Translations under genes and position numbers: made by a program
Shown: one piece after another, positions 52,743 through 61,560 of the stretch
Layout: each line of letters begins with the position of its first letter
Position numbering within the stretch: the first letter of the stretch is position 1
Source of the DNA: Pedobacter cryoconitis
GTDB lineage: Bacteria > Bacteroidota > Bacteroidia > Sphingobacteriales > Sphingobacteriaceae
Assembly: GCF_003259615.1 (NCBI RefSeq)
Contig: NZ_QLLR01000001.1
Location: 598,491 to 662,490 of the forward strand
DNA length: 64,000 nt
Reading direction: 5' to 3'
The notes under the pieces: generated by a model
Seen by the model: only the letters and a program-made list of their open reading frames with translations
The model's database searches: none
Told to the model about the DNA's origin: nothing

Positions 52743-53951
52743 TTAATCCATTTTATGTTTCAGTAATTTAAAACCTGACGCACAAACGACTAATAACAAG
52801 ATCAGCATAATCCACAACCAGTTATACCCGTATTTTTCGGCCAGATAAAAACCTGCTGAAGGGCCGATCACCTGTGATACTGACCAGCTTAACGTATATC
52901 CCGCCGCATACTGTCCGCGGTTAAACTCATTCGTTCTGCTCATTACAAAAGTATTGATGAAAGGAAGCGCAAACATTTCCCCGATCGTAAACAGCAGCAC
53001 AGATAAAACAGCAACCATAACCGGGGTAATTCCAGGCAATAATAACATCACATAAGCACCGGCGATGAACAATACCCCTTTAACAATATAATGGATCGGA
53101 GAACGCTTATTCTCAATCCTGCTGATCATGATCATTTCAAAAAGTGCGATGATCAAACCATTCATTCCCAATATCAAACCGATTTGCATTTCGTTGATAT
53201 GCCAAACCTCCTTGTAAAATAAAGGCACCACCCTGAACATCAGGAAGAAACAAGTAGTCAGCATGGTGGTCAGCAATAAAAACTTGATGAACAGCGTATC
53301 CTCCCAGGGCTTGCGCACCTGCATTCCCTTAATCTTTTCAGCTACCGCTTTACGCGCACCCTTAGCAGTTGCAGGCAAAAGCAATAAAATAGAAAGACCG
53401 GAAAGTGCACTTACCGAACCATCCAGCACAAACAGCATCGGATAACTAAAAGATGCGACAATTCCTCCTACAGCACTACCTACCGCCCACCCCATATTCG
53501 TTGCTAACCTGTTCAGCGAATAAGAACGCGTTTGCGTACCTTCTTTCGCATAAGTTGCAATCGCAGCAAAATTTGCTGGTCTGAAGGCCTCAGAAAAGAA
53601 GCTGATCACGATAGTCAGCATACACAAAGTATCAAAATGTGTAATCGTAGAATACAGGATAAAAAATATCCCGCCAACAATCGAAGAAATAATTTGTACA
53701 GCTCTGAAGCCAATTACATCAGTCAGTTTCCCGCCTGCAGTTGCCCCCAGAATAGACCCCACCCCAAAAAGGGTGATAATCAGTCCCGCATCAGACGGTG
53801 GTCTGTGCAGGTATTGTGTCATATATAAACTCATAAACGGTACAGCCATGCTGCTGCTCCTGTTGATGAGCATCACTATACTTAATAACCAGGTTTCAGC
53901 GCTTAATCCAGAGAAAGAATCTTTATAGGTAGTATATACTTTTTTAATCAT
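52743..53951 (-). CDS. MFS transporter
   Basis: A 402-residue major facilitator with about 12 membrane helices. The loop 2-3 motif reads GATAGGKLTDVIGFRAV (as GxxxDRxGRR). The substrate is unknown; drug or peptide efflux is typical. Its ATG overlaps the stop of the S9 peptidase gene by one base, so the two are translationally coupled. Confidence 0.9.
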   Translation of the reverse strand: MIKKVYTTYKDSFSGLSAETWLLSIVMLINRSSSMAVPFMSLYMTQYLHRPPSDAGLIITLFGVGSILGATAGGKLTDVIGFRAVQIISSIVGGIFFILYSTITHFDTLCMLTIVISFFSEAFRPANFAAIATYAKEGTQTRSYSLNRLATNMGWAVGSAVGGIVASFSYPMLFVLDGSVSALSGLSILLLLPATAKGARKAVAEKIKGMQVRKPWEDTLFIKFLLLTTMLTTCFFLMFRVVPLFYKEVWHINEMQIGLILGMNGLIIALFEMIMISRIENKRSPIHYIVKGVLFIAGAYVMLLLPGITPVMVAVLSVLLFTIGEMFALPFINTFVMSRTNEFNRGQYAAGYTLSWSVSQVIGPSAGFYLAEKYGYNWLWIMLILLLVVCASGFKLLKHKMD

Positions 53952-56095
53952 TATTGTTTGTATCGTTCAAAAAATTCCATCGTCCTTAACATCTGGTCAG
54001 TACGCTGCCTGTTGTTTCCGGATCTGGTGAGCTCATGCGTGCCCCCCGGATGTCTTACATATTCTACTGGTCTGCCTAAAACTTTAAGTGCCTTATAAAG
54101 CATTTCAGATTGCACAACACCAGTCCTTAAATCCGTTTCCCCATGAAAAATAATTAGTGGCGTATGGATCTGATCTACATAGGTAAACGGAGATTCCGCC
54201 CTGAGCAATTTTCCCGCTTCCTTTTCCCAGGGATAACCCCCAAAATATTCCGGTACCAGCCGCCACGCATTCCCTTCTCCAAAAAATGTAGTCAGATCGT
54301 AAACACCACGCTGCGCACAAGCTGCTTTAAAACGGTCGGTATGCGCAATAATCCAGGTGGTCAGATACCCTGCATAAGAACCGCCGGTAATGAACTGTTT
54401 AGCTGGATCAGCCCAGCCCTCTGCTATAGTCAGATCAAGCGCTTTGATCACATCCCGCATTGGCCCTGCTCCCCAATCCTTAACATTCGCACGTAAAAAA
54501 ACTTCACTATAACCACCCGACCCGCGGGGATTAGCATACACAACGCCATAACCCAAACCAGTATAATATTGGAATTCGTGCCACATACCCGGTTCACCCG
54601 GTCCCCACATCGCTGCTGGCCCACCATGGATTTCCAGCATCACAGGATACTTTTGACCCGCCGCTGCTCCGGCAGGTTTCATCACCCAGTACTCCACCTC
54701 CATCCCCTGGTCATTGGTAAACGTTTTTTTAACCGGATAACTCATTTTTTTTCCTGCAAGCCACCCTGTATTGAGGCTGGTAATCCTTTGTGTCTTTTTA
54801 TTCAGCAGATCTGCAGCAAAAACTTCCGAAGGATCTGAAACGTTCGTTTGTGAATAAACCAATTGTGTTTTATTAATATCAAATGATGTTATTCCGCTAT
54901 CAAAAGCAGAAAGACGCTTTACAGCATGATCACCTAACTTATAATTGTATAATACATTGCCTCCATTGGAACTGGCTGTAAAATAAAGCTGCGTACTCTC
55001 CCTGTTCCAGGTAGCCCTGTTGAAATTACGCTCCAGTGGTACTTGAAACTGTTTCTTCGATTTAAAGTTATAGACAAAGGTTTTCCCGATATTTACCCCT
55101 TTTCCAGGAGTCTGTGTAAAACTCATCCAGTTGCCATCACCAGAGATACTGGTTGCCTTAAACTGCTGACCAATGCCGCTCAAAATCAGTTCTGGTTTTC
55201 CTCCGCTTGTAGTTAACCAGTAAATAGCAGATTCAATACTTCTGTCAGGATGTACCGAAGGATTAAGATCAGCATTCACCAGCACAGACTTGTTGTCCGG
55301 GCTTACCGCTATCAATTCATAACTATAAAAACCGCTGGTCAAAGGCAGAGGAACTGCATCAGCATGAGCCAATGATAAAGTAAATATTTGGGTAAAACTC
55401 AGCTCAGGATTGGTAGCTGCTTCGTCCTGAAAATCTAACCTGTTAAAAACTTTTGCTTTTTTCTCTTTTTCATTCTGTTGCAAATAGGCCCTGATTTCCT
55501 TTAAACTACCATCGGCATTTCCCTTTACTGAATTTGTATAAATATCATTGGCAGTAACCTCCGGCTTTTCCAGATTCCAAAGCGGGGATTCCTTTCGTGG
55601 GTTCATAACCGAATCTTTTTCCAGTTCGGCCAGGCTCAGTGAAGCAGAAAAAAACAATGTTTTCCCATCTTTACTCACCACCGGACGCTCCGCCCCATAT
55701 TGAAAATCAGTTAACTGTACCGCTTCACCACCATTTAAAGGTAGTCTGAACACCTGAGATTTCCCTTTAACAACTCTGGTGAAAAATAGCTGCTGACTAT
55801 CTCCCGACCAGCAAACACTACTGCTATTTTCTTTCTGACTGGTTATTGCTCGTGGCGCTGCACTAGAATTGGAACCAGCCAGAAACCATTGCCGCTGGTA
55901 ATCATATTCCCCGGTTTTCGCTTCATTGGCCACTATAGCCTGAACACTGTAGGTAATCCATTTCCCATCAGGAGAAAATTGCACATTAGCAGCTATCTTG
56001 ATCTGGTACAAATCGCTCAACAAAACCCTGTCTTTGTTTTGTGCCGAAGCATCCAGTATAAATAACCATAAAATAATTAAAATGAGAGGTTTCAT
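53951..56095 (-). CDS. S9-family prolyl-oligopeptidase-type peptidase, exported
   Basis: A 714-residue serine peptidase with a signal peptide (residues 1-18, ending DASAQ). The N-terminal beta-propeller (ANVQFSPDGKWITYSV and similar) precedes an alpha/beta-hydrolase domain with nucleophile in GGSYAGYLTTW, Asp in HGETDLRTGV and His in HPGGTHELTRSG. It would cleave small peptides in the periplasm. Paired with an MFS gene, which may import or export its products. Confidence 0.94.
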   Translation of the reverse strand: MKPLILIILWLFILDASAQNKDRVLLSDLYQIKIAANVQFSPDGKWITYSVQAIVANEAKTGEYDYQRQWFLAGSNSSAAPRAITSQKENSSSVCWSGDSQQLFFTRVVKGKSQVFRLPLNGGEAVQLTDFQYGAERPVVSKDGKTLFFSASLSLAELEKDSVMNPRKESPLWNLEKPEVTANDIYTNSVKGNADGSLKEIRAYLQQNEKEKKAKVFNRLDFQDEAATNPELSFTQIFTLSLAHADAVPLPLTSGFYSYELIAVSPDNKSVLVNADLNPSVHPDRSIESAIYWLTTSGGKPELILSGIGQQFKATSISGDGNWMSFTQTPGKGVNIGKTFVYNFKSKKQFQVPLERNFNRATWNRESTQLYFTASSNGGNVLYNYKLGDHAVKRLSAFDSGITSFDINKTQLVYSQTNVSDPSEVFAADLLNKKTQRITSLNTGWLAGKKMSYPVKKTFTNDQGMEVEYWVMKPAGAAAGQKYPVMLEIHGGPAAMWGPGEPGMWHEFQYYTGLGYGVVYANPRGSGGYSEVFLRANVKDWGAGPMRDVIKALDLTIAEGWADPAKQFITGGSYAGYLTTWIIAHTDRFKAACAQRGVYDLTTFFGEGNAWRLVPEYFGGYPWEKEAGKLLRAESPFTYVDQIHTPLIIFHGETDLRTGVVQSEMLYKALKVLGRPVEYVRHPGGTHELTRSGNNRQRTDQMLRTMEFFERYKQ

Positions 56096-56203
56096 ATGCT
56101 CAGAAATCAGGTAAGATTCAGGAACCTAAATTAAAGAAAAACCTCAAATTTCAACTACGATTAAACCCTAAAAGACTTTAGCAAAGTAATCATAAAGTCA
56201 ATT

Positions 56204-56467
56204 TTAGCGCAGCTGTATCGGCTCAGAAAATATCTGATGATGCGCGTCTAAAACCAGATCCCTGATTTCCTGAGGTAAGTCACTTTCCGGATAAAAAGAT
56301 ATTTCCAGAGATTGATGATCCAGTATAAAATGATCATAGATGCGCTCTGTCTGGCTTAATCTCTTTTGAATAGATTTAAGACCAAAGTATAAGTGATAAT
56401 CCTTCTCCACCTGATCTATAATACTATAGAATAATTTCTGTCTCTTTTGGAGGTCAACAGCTGTCAT
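56204..56467 (-). CDS. Small protein, unknown
   Basis: An 87-residue helical soluble protein (FYSIIDQVEKDYHLYFGLKSIQKRL) with an acidic-to-neutral C-terminus. No family recognised. It stands 108 bases upstream of the peptidase gene on the same strand, probably its own unit. No membrane or signal segment. Confidence 0.6.
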   Translation of the reverse strand: MTAVDLQKRQKLFYSIIDQVEKDYHLYFGLKSIQKRLSQTERIYDHFILDHQSLEISFYPESDLPQEIRDLVLDAHHQIFSEPIQLR

Positions 56468-56634
56468 GTTTATATTTAGTATTTAAGCCAAGATACACTG
56501 AACCCATAAATTACACAATAGACAATAGTCCCATAAGTGTATTATGAATAAAAGGAACAAAATGATAAGCCCTTTTGTTAGGGATTTGATGCGTTAAAAA
56601 ATGTTAATTTATTCCGAATATCTAACTGATCAAA

Positions 56635-56642
56635 TAGCTTTG
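56635..56642 (+). promoter_or_regulatory. -7 promoter element (TAGCTTTG)
   Basis: TAGCTTTG matches TAnnTTTG and lies 37 bases before the ATG of the Gly-rich exported protein. Confidence 0.45.
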
Positions 56643-56679
56643 TTAAGCGAGGTTATTTTATCCCCCCCGCTGCAAAGAA

Positions 56680-57564
56680 ATGGATTTGAAAACCATCCTG
56701 AGTTTAGCGCTCTTTGGCAGTATAAGCTGCCTTTCATCCACATCGCTTTATGCGCAAAAAACAGACCCCGATGCGGACGTAAATTTATGGGTACAACAGC
56801 CCGTCAAAGTAGACGGCGTATCGGACGAATGGCACGAGCCGCTCAACAATTACAATACGGATACCAAACTAGCATTTGCACTGGCCAATGACCAGCAGAA
56901 TCTTTATCTCATCATTGAATCACTCGACGAAGTGACCACCAGGAAACTGATGTCCGGAGGGCTTACCCTGGATATTAATACCGCAGGAAAAAAGAAAGAT
57001 GGTATAAAGCTTAACTTTTTAGGGATGAACCAGCCTCCTGCTCCCCATGAACAAAACGACACTTTATCACATCCGGCAGACGAAACCAATGAATTCGAAC
57101 ACGGCGGAGTACATACTATACAGGTTTCGGGCTTTAAAAACATCCCGGATGGAGCTTTAACCATGCCTAATAAAGATGGTATAGAAGTCGCAGCAGCTTT
57201 CAATAAGCAGAGAGACTATATCTGTGAGCTGGCAATTCCATTAAATCAGCTTGGTTTAAAGGGAAACGAAACCAAGGCGGTTGCCTATAATATCAAAATA
57301 AACAGCGGCCCGGAACATCATCATAAAGATATGCCAGCGGGCGAAGGCGCAACTGGCGGCGGCCGTGGCATGTCCGGAAAAGGTGGTGGAATGGGTGGTG
57401 GTATGCGAGGAGGTGGCGGTGGCGGAAGACACGGCGGCGGCGGTATGGGTGGTGGTAAAGGAGGCCATAGTGCAGAAGGTGCTAACGATCAGCGCACAGC
57501 AGCTGCCGATTTCTGGATCAAATATGAACTGGCCAGACCTGATGCTTCTTTCCGTGCTAATTAA
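56680..57564 (+). CDS. Exported CBM9-like protein with Gly/Met/His-rich segment
   Basis: A 294-residue exported protein: signal peptide (residues 1-25, ending LYAQ), a carbohydrate-binding-module-9/DOMON-like domain (VKVDGVSDEWHEPL, KLAFALANDQQNLYLIIES), then a low-complexity segment at about residues 222-270 rich in Gly, Met and His (GGMGGGMRGGGGGGRHGGG), and a short conserved end. The Gly/His/Met stretch could bind metal; that is inference. It is monocistronic with a strong terminator. Confidence 0.8.
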   Translation: MDLKTILSLALFGSISCLSSTSLYAQKTDPDADVNLWVQQPVKVDGVSDEWHEPLNNYNTDTKLAFALANDQQNLYLIIESLDEVTTRKLMSGGLTLDINTAGKKKDGIKLNFLGMNQPPAPHEQNDTLSHPADETNEFEHGGVHTIQVSGFKNIPDGALTMPNKDGIEVAAAFNKQRDYICELAIPLNQLGLKGNETKAVAYNIKINSGPEHHHKDMPAGEGATGGGRGMSGKGGGMGGGMRGGGGGGRHGGGGMGGGKGGHSAEGANDQRTAAADFWIKYELARPDASFRAN

Positions 57565-57640
57565 ATTTCTCAAATTATTTTAATCGTACACAATAAATTG
57601 AAGATTTGGTCGTCTTATATACGAGAGCGTTAATTAGATA

Positions 57641-57674
57641 ACGGGGACCGTCCGCCTGGATGGTCCCCGTTTCT
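57641..57674 (+). terminator. Terminator after the Gly-rich protein gene
   Basis: ACGGGGACC and GGTCCCCGT form a GC-rich stem with a 12-base interior, followed by TTTCTTTTT. Confidence 0.85.
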
Positions 57675-57726
57675 TTTTCCAGTAAAAATTAATTTTCTTA
57701 TCATTTCCGACAATCCCAATTATTAT

Positions 57727-57734
57727 TATATTTG
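57727..57734 (+). promoter_or_regulatory. -7 promoter element for the thioredoxin-like gene (TATATTTG)
   Basis: TATATTTG matches TAnnTTTG; a leader of roughly 75 bases follows before the ATG at 57817. Confidence 0.4.
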
Positions 57735-57744
57735 ATTACCTGAA

Positions 57745-57799
57745 CAATAGTCATGAAGCCCTGTATCAATGCGCCTGGCATCCTAACTATTGACTATTG
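57745..57799 (+). promoter_or_regulatory. Leader hairpin with 9-base perfect arms
   Basis: CAATAGTCA (57745-57753) pairs with TGACTATTG (57791-57799) around 37 bases that hold an inner ATGC/GCAT stem. A 15-codon ORF (57753-57800) starts at the end of the left arm and stops in the right arm. Role unknown. Confidence 0.4.
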
Positions 57800-57816
57800 A
57801 AAAACATCTGATCCTT

Positions 57817-58296
57817 ATGAAAAAATACTTATTCGGCTTTTTGATAGCCTTCCTTTCTCTGACTGCTGCAGCACAAATGCCAGCTACTGATATTCCGAAT
57901 TTCCAGTTCTATAAAGCAGATGGAAAAGCCTTCACGAAAGCACAGATTGTTCCGGCACACAAATCTCTTTTTGTATTTTTTGATGCTACCTGTGTGCATT
58001 GTCAAAAAACAATGCTTGAACTCTCTAAGAAATACAATGACTTAAAAAACCTGAATATCTATCTTGTTTCCCTTGATCAGCATATTACCATGAATGATTT
58101 CATGAGTAAATACGGTAAGAACCTGGTTGGAAAGAAAAATGTATTGCTGCTGGAAGATCGCGATCATGTATTTATCCCATTATTTCAGCCTACAAAATAC
58201 CCCTCTTTGTTTTTATACTCTCCAAAACATGCGCTTACCTTCAAAACAAGCGGTGACACTGAGTTGCCCAAGCTTTTTGCAGCTATCGCAAAATAA
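57817..58296 (+). CDS. Exported thioredoxin-like (redoxin) protein
   Basis: A 159-residue exported thiol protein. Signal peptide at residues 1-20 (ending AAAQ), then a thioredoxin fold with C59-V-H-C62 in FFDATCVHCQKT and a cis-proline-like TKYPSLFLYS. It probably reduces or scrambles disulfides in the periplasm. I start at the ATG at 57817; the TTG 27 bases earlier would spoil the signal peptide. A hairpin leader precedes it. Confidence 0.88.
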   Translation: MKKYLFGFLIAFLSLTAAAQMPATDIPNFQFYKADGKAFTKAQIVPAHKSLFVFFDATCVHCQKTMLELSKKYNDLKNLNIYLVSLDQHITMNDFMSKYGKNLVGKKNVLLLEDRDHVFIPLFQPTKYPSLFLYSPKHALTFKTSGDTELPKLFAAIAK

Positions 58297-58300
58297 AGAA

Positions 58301-58480
58301 TTACTCCCTGTTTTCTATAACGGGTACAGTTTTGTGCAATGCAGCACTACGTTGAGGCGTTCTGCTGCATTGACCTAAAGCAACATAAATAAGGACGAAA
58401 ATAAGGATGGTAGACAGACAGCCTCCGCCAAGTTTTTTAGCGCCCCAGCCTGCGATGATTGTTTTGAAAAATGAGTTCAT
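58301..58480 (-). CDS. Small conserved membrane protein
   Basis: A 59-residue ORF with MNSFFKTIIAGWGAKKLGGG, one membrane helix (CLSTILIFVLIYVALG), then a short polar tail. I recall the GWGAKKLGGGC pattern as recurrent in Sphingobacteriaceae, where it is unannotated. It converges on the thioredoxin-like gene with 4 bases between, and its ATG is 14 bases after the NUDIX gene stop, so both may share a transcript. Function unknown. Confidence 0.75.
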   Translation of the reverse strand: MNSFFKTIIAGWGAKKLGGGCLSTILIFVLIYVALGQCSRTPQRSAALHKTVPVIENRE

Positions 58481-58494
58481 AATATAGATTTTCT

Positions 58495-58887
58495 TTACAA
58501 CATCATTTCATCCATAAAGTTTTTTACGATTGGAATATCTGCTGCTGCCCAGTCCAGTTTCATTAATTCATCAGGAAACAACCACTGAAAAGCAGCATGT
58601 TCAGTCAATTTGATTTCTCCTGTGAGCAGCTCACACTGAAAAGGAAGCAAGCGGATAACCTGTTTACCCTGGTCATAAACAGAAGGCTCCATCTTTTTCA
58701 CCACACGGATTTCCACCCCCAGTTCCTCCCGGATTTCCCGGATCAGGCAATCTTCAGCAGTTTCGCCCGGCTCCACTTTCCCCCCGGGAAACTCCCATTT
58801 AAGCGGCAACTGCATCGTCAAACTTCTTTGAGCGACCAAAACTTGTCCGTTCTGACTAATAATCAGGGCACAGGATACATCTATCAT
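58495..58887 (-). CDS. NUDIX hydrolase (MutT-like)
   Basis: A 130-residue NUDIX enzyme that hydrolyses nucleoside diphosphate derivatives. The Nudix box GGKVEPGETAEDCLIREIREELG fits Gx5Ex7REUxEExGU. VLVAQRSLTMQLPLKWEFPGG suggests a MutT/CTP-pyrophosphohydrolase-type protein, perhaps removing 8-oxo-dGTP. I start at the ATG at 58887. Confidence 0.92.
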   Translation of the reverse strand: MIDVSCALIISQNGQVLVAQRSLTMQLPLKWEFPGGKVEPGETAEDCLIREIREELGVEIRVVKKMEPSVYDQGKQVIRLLPFQCELLTGEIKLTEHAAFQWLFPDELMKLDWAAADIPIVKNFMDEMML

Positions 58888-59034
58888 CACGCTAAAATAT
58901 TAAAAAAATCTGCCAAGGGCGATAAGAATCCCCCCCTGGTCGGCAAATAACCTTTGCTCATGGATGAACAGGCTGATACACCGAATGATGGCACCTGGTT
59001 TGGAATAACCTCAGCAGATAACACAACCACACAA

Positions 59035-59586
59035 ATGAAAAAAATTGTATTAGCTGTCATTATCGGAGTAGCTTCGTTTAGCAGCATCAAAGCCAGTGCA
59101 CAAATAAGTCTGAATATAAATATAGGATCTCAACCTGCCTGGGGACCTACAGGATATAACCATGTTGATAACTACTATCTGCCAGATGTAGATTCTTATT
59201 ATAACGTGTCTTCACAAAACTATACTTACCTGGTCAATGGAAAATGGGTATCCAAAAGGACTTTACCAGCCAGATACAGCAATTATAATTTGTACAACGG
59301 TTATAAGGTAGTCATGAATACGCCGAACCCCTATTTAAATCATGTCCAAAACGTTAAACAATATGGTAAATACAAAAATTACCATGGTAAACAGGGAAAT
59401 ATCAGGGATAGCAAAGACAAAAGGTACGTTGCTGCAAGAAATAACAGACCGGGTCAAAATGTAAGTCCCCGTCCCAATGAAAGATCGCAAATGAAAGGCA
59501 GAACTGGCCATGAGCAGGGAAACGGAAGGGATGACCACAGAGGAAATAACAATAACCAGCCACAAAGAGGTGGTAGAGAAAGATAA
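59035..59586 (+). CDS. Small exported Tyr/Asn-rich protein, basic Gly/Arg-rich tail
   Basis: A 183-residue exported protein: signal peptide (residues 1-22, ending ASAQ), then a Tyr/Asn-rich domain (NYTYLVNGKWVSKRTLPARYSNYNLYNGYKVV) and a long basic, polar tail (NRPGQNVSPRPNERSQ, GRDDHRGNNNNQPQRGGRE). Similar short exported proteins with unordered tails are common in Pedobacter. Function unknown. I start at the ATG at 59035; an ATG at 58960 would precede the signal peptide. Confidence 0.75.
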   Translation: MKKIVLAVIIGVASFSSIKASAQISLNINIGSQPAWGPTGYNHVDNYYLPDVDSYYNVSSQNYTYLVNGKWVSKRTLPARYSNYNLYNGYKVVMNTPNPYLNHVQNVKQYGKYKNYHGKQGNIRDSKDKRYVAARNNRPGQNVSPRPNERSQMKGRTGHEQGNGRDDHRGNNNNQPQRGGRER

Positions 59587-59607
59587 CACGCACACACAAT
59601 TAAAATT

Positions 59608-59638
59608 GCCGGCCTTACACAAGGGCCGGCTTTTTTTT
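59608..59638 (+). terminator. Terminator
   Basis: GCCGGCC and GGCCGGC pair around a short loop and eight T follow. Confidence 0.9.
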
Positions 59639-59697
59639 GATATTTTTACCTGTAAGCCTGTTGATGGTACGGGTATAACCTAATTAATCTGATTACA

Positions 59698-60477
59698 ATG
59701 AACTTATCTCTTTTAAATAAAACCGCAGTAATTTGCGGAAGTACACAGGGTATCGGATTGGCTACAGCCATTATTCTTGCCCGCTTAGGTGCAAACTGTG
59801 TTTTAATCGCAAGAAATGATGAATCATTAATCAATGCTTTAAAGGAATTGCCATTAGCTGATGGACAACAACATGCCTATGCCGTTGCAGATTTCTCCGA
59901 CCCGGCAACGGTCAGTACTGCAATCCAAAAAATCGTTGCAGCCGATCAGGTAGAAATTCTGATCAATAACAGTGGCGGACCAAAACCCGGCCCGATTACA
60001 GCAGCATTAACCGATGATTTTGAACAGGCTTTCAGTCAGCACCTGGTTTGTAATCATATATTAGTTCAGGCAGTTTTGCCCGGAATGAAAGCAGCAGGTT
60101 ATGGACGGATCATCAACATTGTCTCCACTTCGGTAAAAACACCTCTTCCGAATCTTGGCGTATCCAATACGATCAGGGCTGCCGTAGCTGGTTGGGCAAA
60201 AACCTTATCAAATGAAGTGGGAGAATATAATATTACAGTGAACAATGTATTGCCGGGTTTAACGCAGACCACGCGGTATACAAAACTGCTGGATAGTCTT
60301 TCTGATGCCACCAATAAGGACGACGTAGAAAAACAGCTAACCAATTCCATTCCTATGAAAAGAATTGGACAGCCGGAAGAAATCGGAAATGTAATTGCTT
60401 TCCTTGCTTCACCCGCTGCTTCCTACGTTACAGGAGTTAGTATTCCAGTAGACGGGGGAAGAACTCCAGCTATTTAG
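59698..60477 (+). CDS. SDR-family oxidoreductase, atypical active site
   Basis: A 259-residue short-chain dehydrogenase. The cofactor loop reads VICGSTQGIGLATAI and the NNAG-type segment is NNSGGPKPGPI. The catalytic region has IINIVSTSV (Ser) but where YxxxK is expected the sequence is GVSNTIRAAVAGWAK, lacking the Tyr. Enzymes with this change are known among SDR-like proteins; activity is therefore uncertain. C-terminus PAASYVTGVSIPVDGGRTP is standard. Its 3' end overlaps the convergent DUF6266 gene by 8 bases. Confidence 0.85.
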   Translation: MNLSLLNKTAVICGSTQGIGLATAIILARLGANCVLIARNDESLINALKELPLADGQQHAYAVADFSDPATVSTAIQKIVAADQVEILINNSGGPKPGPITAALTDDFEQAFSQHLVCNHILVQAVLPGMKAAGYGRIINIVSTSVKTPLPNLGVSNTIRAAVAGWAKTLSNEVGEYNITVNNVLPGLTQTTRYTKLLDSLSDATNKDDVEKQLTNSIPMKRIGQPEEIGNVIAFLASPAASYVTGVSIPVDGGRTPAI

Positions 60478-61123
60478 CCACTTTATCCCACGAAACCTCT
60501 CCAAGATAAACACTGTCAGAAATACTTTTATAATCATCTGAGACAAAGGATAGATACAAATGTGCGTTGCGCATTCTAGCACTCCTGTTCAGGTTGAACT
60601 TATAAGTACCCGCTGATCTTCTGACCGAGGTGGTAAAAATACGGGTCTTACCGTTTTCCCCCGGAAAATAGGCCAATAGCAATACCTGGTCATCCTGATG
60701 TGTTTTCCCGTTAATGACCTGAGTATCCCAGCTCACTTTAAGTCTGTCGGTCAGGAGACTGGCTTTTGCCTTCTCTACAATGGGCATCTTTCCTTTGGTG
60801 ACCAGTATTTTTGCATAATCAATTGCGATGTCCGGAAATGTACCTGTAACGTGTTTTCGGTTATATTTAAGCGCGTGATTGAATGAATTAGCTGACGTAC
60901 CTTTAGCTTCTAATTCAAAACCGACTTTGAGAAACCCCTTGATGTCCTGTAAAAAAACATTCATCTTTTTAAGCGCCATCCTTGAATTCAGCTGATTATT
61001 TGTGGGTTTTTTATAGGATATACCTATAGTTCTGGCAACTATCTGTCCTGCAAGAGGATAAATAACCATATTTCCTATTCTTCCAGTGAATGTTCCTAAA
61101 TAACTGTTTGTAACAATAGCCAT
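60470..61123 (-). CDS. DUF6266-family protein
   Basis: A 217-residue protein of a Sphingobacteriaceae-enriched family of unknown function. The N-terminal pattern GTFTGRIGNMVIYPLAGQIVARTIG and PTNNQLNSRMALKKMNVFLQDIKGFLKVGFE match DUF6266. It has no signal or membrane segment. Such genes occur in many copies and often near repeats or mobile elements in this group. It starts beside the 678-base repeat-bearing gap and overlaps the SDR gene by 8 bases at its 3' end. Confidence 0.85.
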   Translation of the reverse strand: MAIVTNSYLGTFTGRIGNMVIYPLAGQIVARTIGISYKKPTNNQLNSRMALKKMNVFLQDIKGFLKVGFELEAKGTSANSFNHALKYNRKHVTGTFPDIAIDYAKILVTKGKMPIVEKAKASLLTDRLKVSWDTQVINGKTHQDDQVLLLAYFPGENGKTRIFTTSVRRSAGTYKFNLNRSARMRNAHLYLSFVSDDYKSISDSVYLGEVSWDKVAK

Positions 61124-61374
61124 AACTTTTTATTAAGGTGAAAAATGCTGTGAATATTAATCAAAGGGGTTTTACCGTATATTTTAACAATTAATAAACT
61201 ATTAAATAAATACAGAACAAAAACAAGTTACATAAAAAAATCAATTAATACATATTTATTTATGTTAACTGATTAGAAAAACAAAAATCAAGCTCTTAAC
61301 CCGTTGAGAATAGTTTCAGTTATAGTTAAACAGTACTCTGCTTAACCTTTCTAACGACCTTAAAATGTCGTTGC

Positions 61375-61450
61375 AATGAGGTTGGAATGACTGTGGTCAT
61401 TGCAAGGTCATTCCAACGTCATTCCAACCTCATTCCAATGTCGTTTCAAG
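61375..61450. repeat. 11-base tandem repeats with inverted arm
   Basis: Five consecutive units of GTCATTCCAAC type start at 61396, 61407, 61418, 61429 and 61440. The stretch AATGAGGTTGGAATGAC at 61375-61391 is a perfect reverse complement of 61418-61434, so a 17-bp stem could form. Confidence 0.75.
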
Positions 61451-61560
61451 GCACTATCCAACCCGGTTTCAACACCTGTTCTATACGCCAAGGCCACGCT
61501 TTTAAAAACCCGACACTATTTTCAGGAATCCAGCTTCAATTTCACCAAAACCCAAACAGG

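Noticed and set aside
57256..57573. Antisense ORF over the Gly-rich segment
   Set aside because: Ala/Thr/Ser/His-rich product is the expected mirror of the GGN repeats.
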